NCBI GenBank assembly: GCA_037389465.1
Contig: JAZARR010000200.1
Location: 2,487,501 to 2,551,500 of the forward strand
Source of the DNA: Baylisascaris procyonis
Taxonomy: Eukaryota; Nematoda; Chromadorea; Rhabditida; Ascarididae
DNA: 64,000 nt
Direction of reading: 5' to 3'
Below the pieces are notes generated by a model. The model was not told the DNA's origin and searched no databases. It was given only the letters and a program-made list of their open reading frames with translations. A program made the position numbers and the translations under genes. Of this stretch, positions 62,701 to 64,000 are shown one piece after another. Each line of letters begins with the position of its first letter. Within the stretch, counting starts at the first letter, position 1.

Positions 62701-64000
62701 TACCCTACCTATTTGGGTAGACGAATTTATAAATTTATCAATACCCTACCCATTTGGGTAGACAAATTTATAAATTTATCAAAACCCTACCTATTTAGGT
62801 AGACGAATTTATAAATTTATCAATACCCTACCTATTTGGGTAGACGAATTTATAAATTTATCAATACCCTACCTATTTGGGTAGACGAATTTATAAATTT
62901 ATCAATGCTCTACCTATTTGGGTAGACGAATTAATAAATTTATCAATATCCTACCTATTTAGGTAGACGAATTTATAAATTTATCAATACCCTACCTATT
63001 TGGGTAGACGAATTTATAAATTTATCAATACCCTACCTATTTAGGTAGACGAATTTATAAATTTACCAATACCCTACCTATTTGGGTAGACGAATTTATA
63101 AATTTATCAATACCCTACCTATTCAGGCAGACGAATTTATAAATTTATCAATACCCTACCTATTTGGGTAGACGAATTTATGAATTTATCAATATCTTAC
63201 CTATTTAGGTAGACGAATTTATAAATTTATCAATACCCTACCTATTTGGGTAGACGAATTTATAAATTTATCAATACCCTACCTATTTGGGTAGACGAAT
63301 TTATAAATTTATCAATACCCTACCTATTTAGGTAGACGAATTTATAAATTTATCAATACCCTACCTATTTGGGTAGACGAATTAATAAATTCATCAATAC
63401 CCTACCTATTTGGCTAGACGAATTTATAAATTTATCAATACCCTACCTATTTAGGTAGACGAATTTATAAATTTATCAATACCCTACCTATTTAGGCAGA
63501 CGAATTTATAAATTTATCAATACCCTACCTATTTGGGTAGACGAATTTATAAATTTATCAATATCTTACCTATTTAGGTAGACGAATTTATAAATTTATC
63601 AATACCCTACCTATTTGGGTAGACGAATTTATAAATTTATCAATATCCTACCTATTTAGGTAGACGAATTTATAAATTTATCAATACCCTACCTATTTCG
63701 GTAGACGAATTTATAAATTTATCAATACCCTACCTATTTGGGTAGACGAATTTATAAATTTATCAATGCTCTACCTATTTGGGTAGACGAATTAATAAAT
63801 TTATCAATATCCTACCTATTTGGGTAGACGAATTAATAAATTTTCAATACCCTACCTATTTGGTTAGACGAATTTATAAATTTATCAATGTCCTACCTAT
63901 TTAGGTAGACGAATTTATAAATTTATCAATACCCTACCTATTTGGGTAGACGAATTTATAAATTTATCAATACCCTACCTATTTGGGTAGACGAATTTAT
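50722..64000. repeat. 41-bp satellite array, ~320 copies, continuing past the window
   Basis: Monomers of 41 bp run head to tail from about 50722 to the end. The phase is kept almost perfectly: marker variants recur at exact multiples of 41, with only a few single-base deletions (near 61260, 62016 and 63840). Each monomer contains the palindrome AATTTATAAATT and the inverted repeat CTACCTATTTAGGTAG (or the TTTGGG version). The leftmost two or three monomers are the most diverged, as expected at an array edge. Variants are ordered into higher-order repeats: the TATATGGG variant recurs at 54553, 56931 and 59104 (58 and 53 monomers apart) and the TACGTAGAAG variant at 57099, 58206, 59272 and 60379 (27, 26 and 27 monomers apart). 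No gene inside. Confidence 0.98.

Noticed and set aside
50722..64000. CRISPR-like or telomeric array
   Set aside because: There are no unique spacers, the monomers are contiguous, and TTAGGC appears only inside a 41-bp variant, not in tandem. It is a eukaryotic satellite.

Overview
The window looks like nuclear DNA from a nematode. It is AT-rich, with genes split into many small exons whose boundaries follow GT...(T)TTCAG. The gene content fits: a CPT1, an SPTLC1 and a tandem pair of divergent protein tyrosine phosphatases of the kind expanded in roundworms. No species can be named from sequence alone. Exon models below were built by hand from conserved protein motifs, splice signals and phase bookkeeping.

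Layout. (1) 24-3841, plus: the last four exons of SPTLC1 (serine palmitoyltransferase subunit 1); earlier exons lie left of the window. (2) 5217-6470, plus: a 5'-truncated, frameshifted non-LTR retrotransposon (LINE) corpse. (3) 8118-21968, minus: a complete 14-exon carnitine O-palmitoyltransferase 1 gene (787 aa by this model), convergent with SPTLC1. Its introns carry a GC-rich cluster of short hairpin repeats (10.06-11.43 kb), a ~510-bp inverted repeat (12.69-13.20 kb) and a 24-bp duplication that doubles one splice acceptor. (4) 21969-27249: a 5.3-kb gene-poor divergent spacer. (5) 27250-36203 and 37874-45426, plus: two tandem paralogous PTP genes with nearly the same exon structure (12 and 11 exons, 483 and 501 aa). 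Both keep the C(X)5R catalytic loop, but both have WPE instead of WPD and Arg instead of the first Q-loop Gln. Copy 2 has a coding microsatellite expansion and a damaged splice acceptor. (6) 46788-48256, plus: first exons of a LIM-domain gene. (7) 50722-64000, to the window edge: a 41-bp satellite, about 320 copies, with two dyad motifs per monomer and higher-order repeats.

SPT and CPT1 both consume palmitoyl-CoA (sphingolipid synthesis versus mitochondrial oxidation), so the left third places two competing enzymes tail to tail; whether that has regulatory meaning is unknown. The least explained structures are the dyad satellite, the hairpin-repeat cluster inside the CPT1 gene and the atypical PTP pair with local gene-conversion signs.
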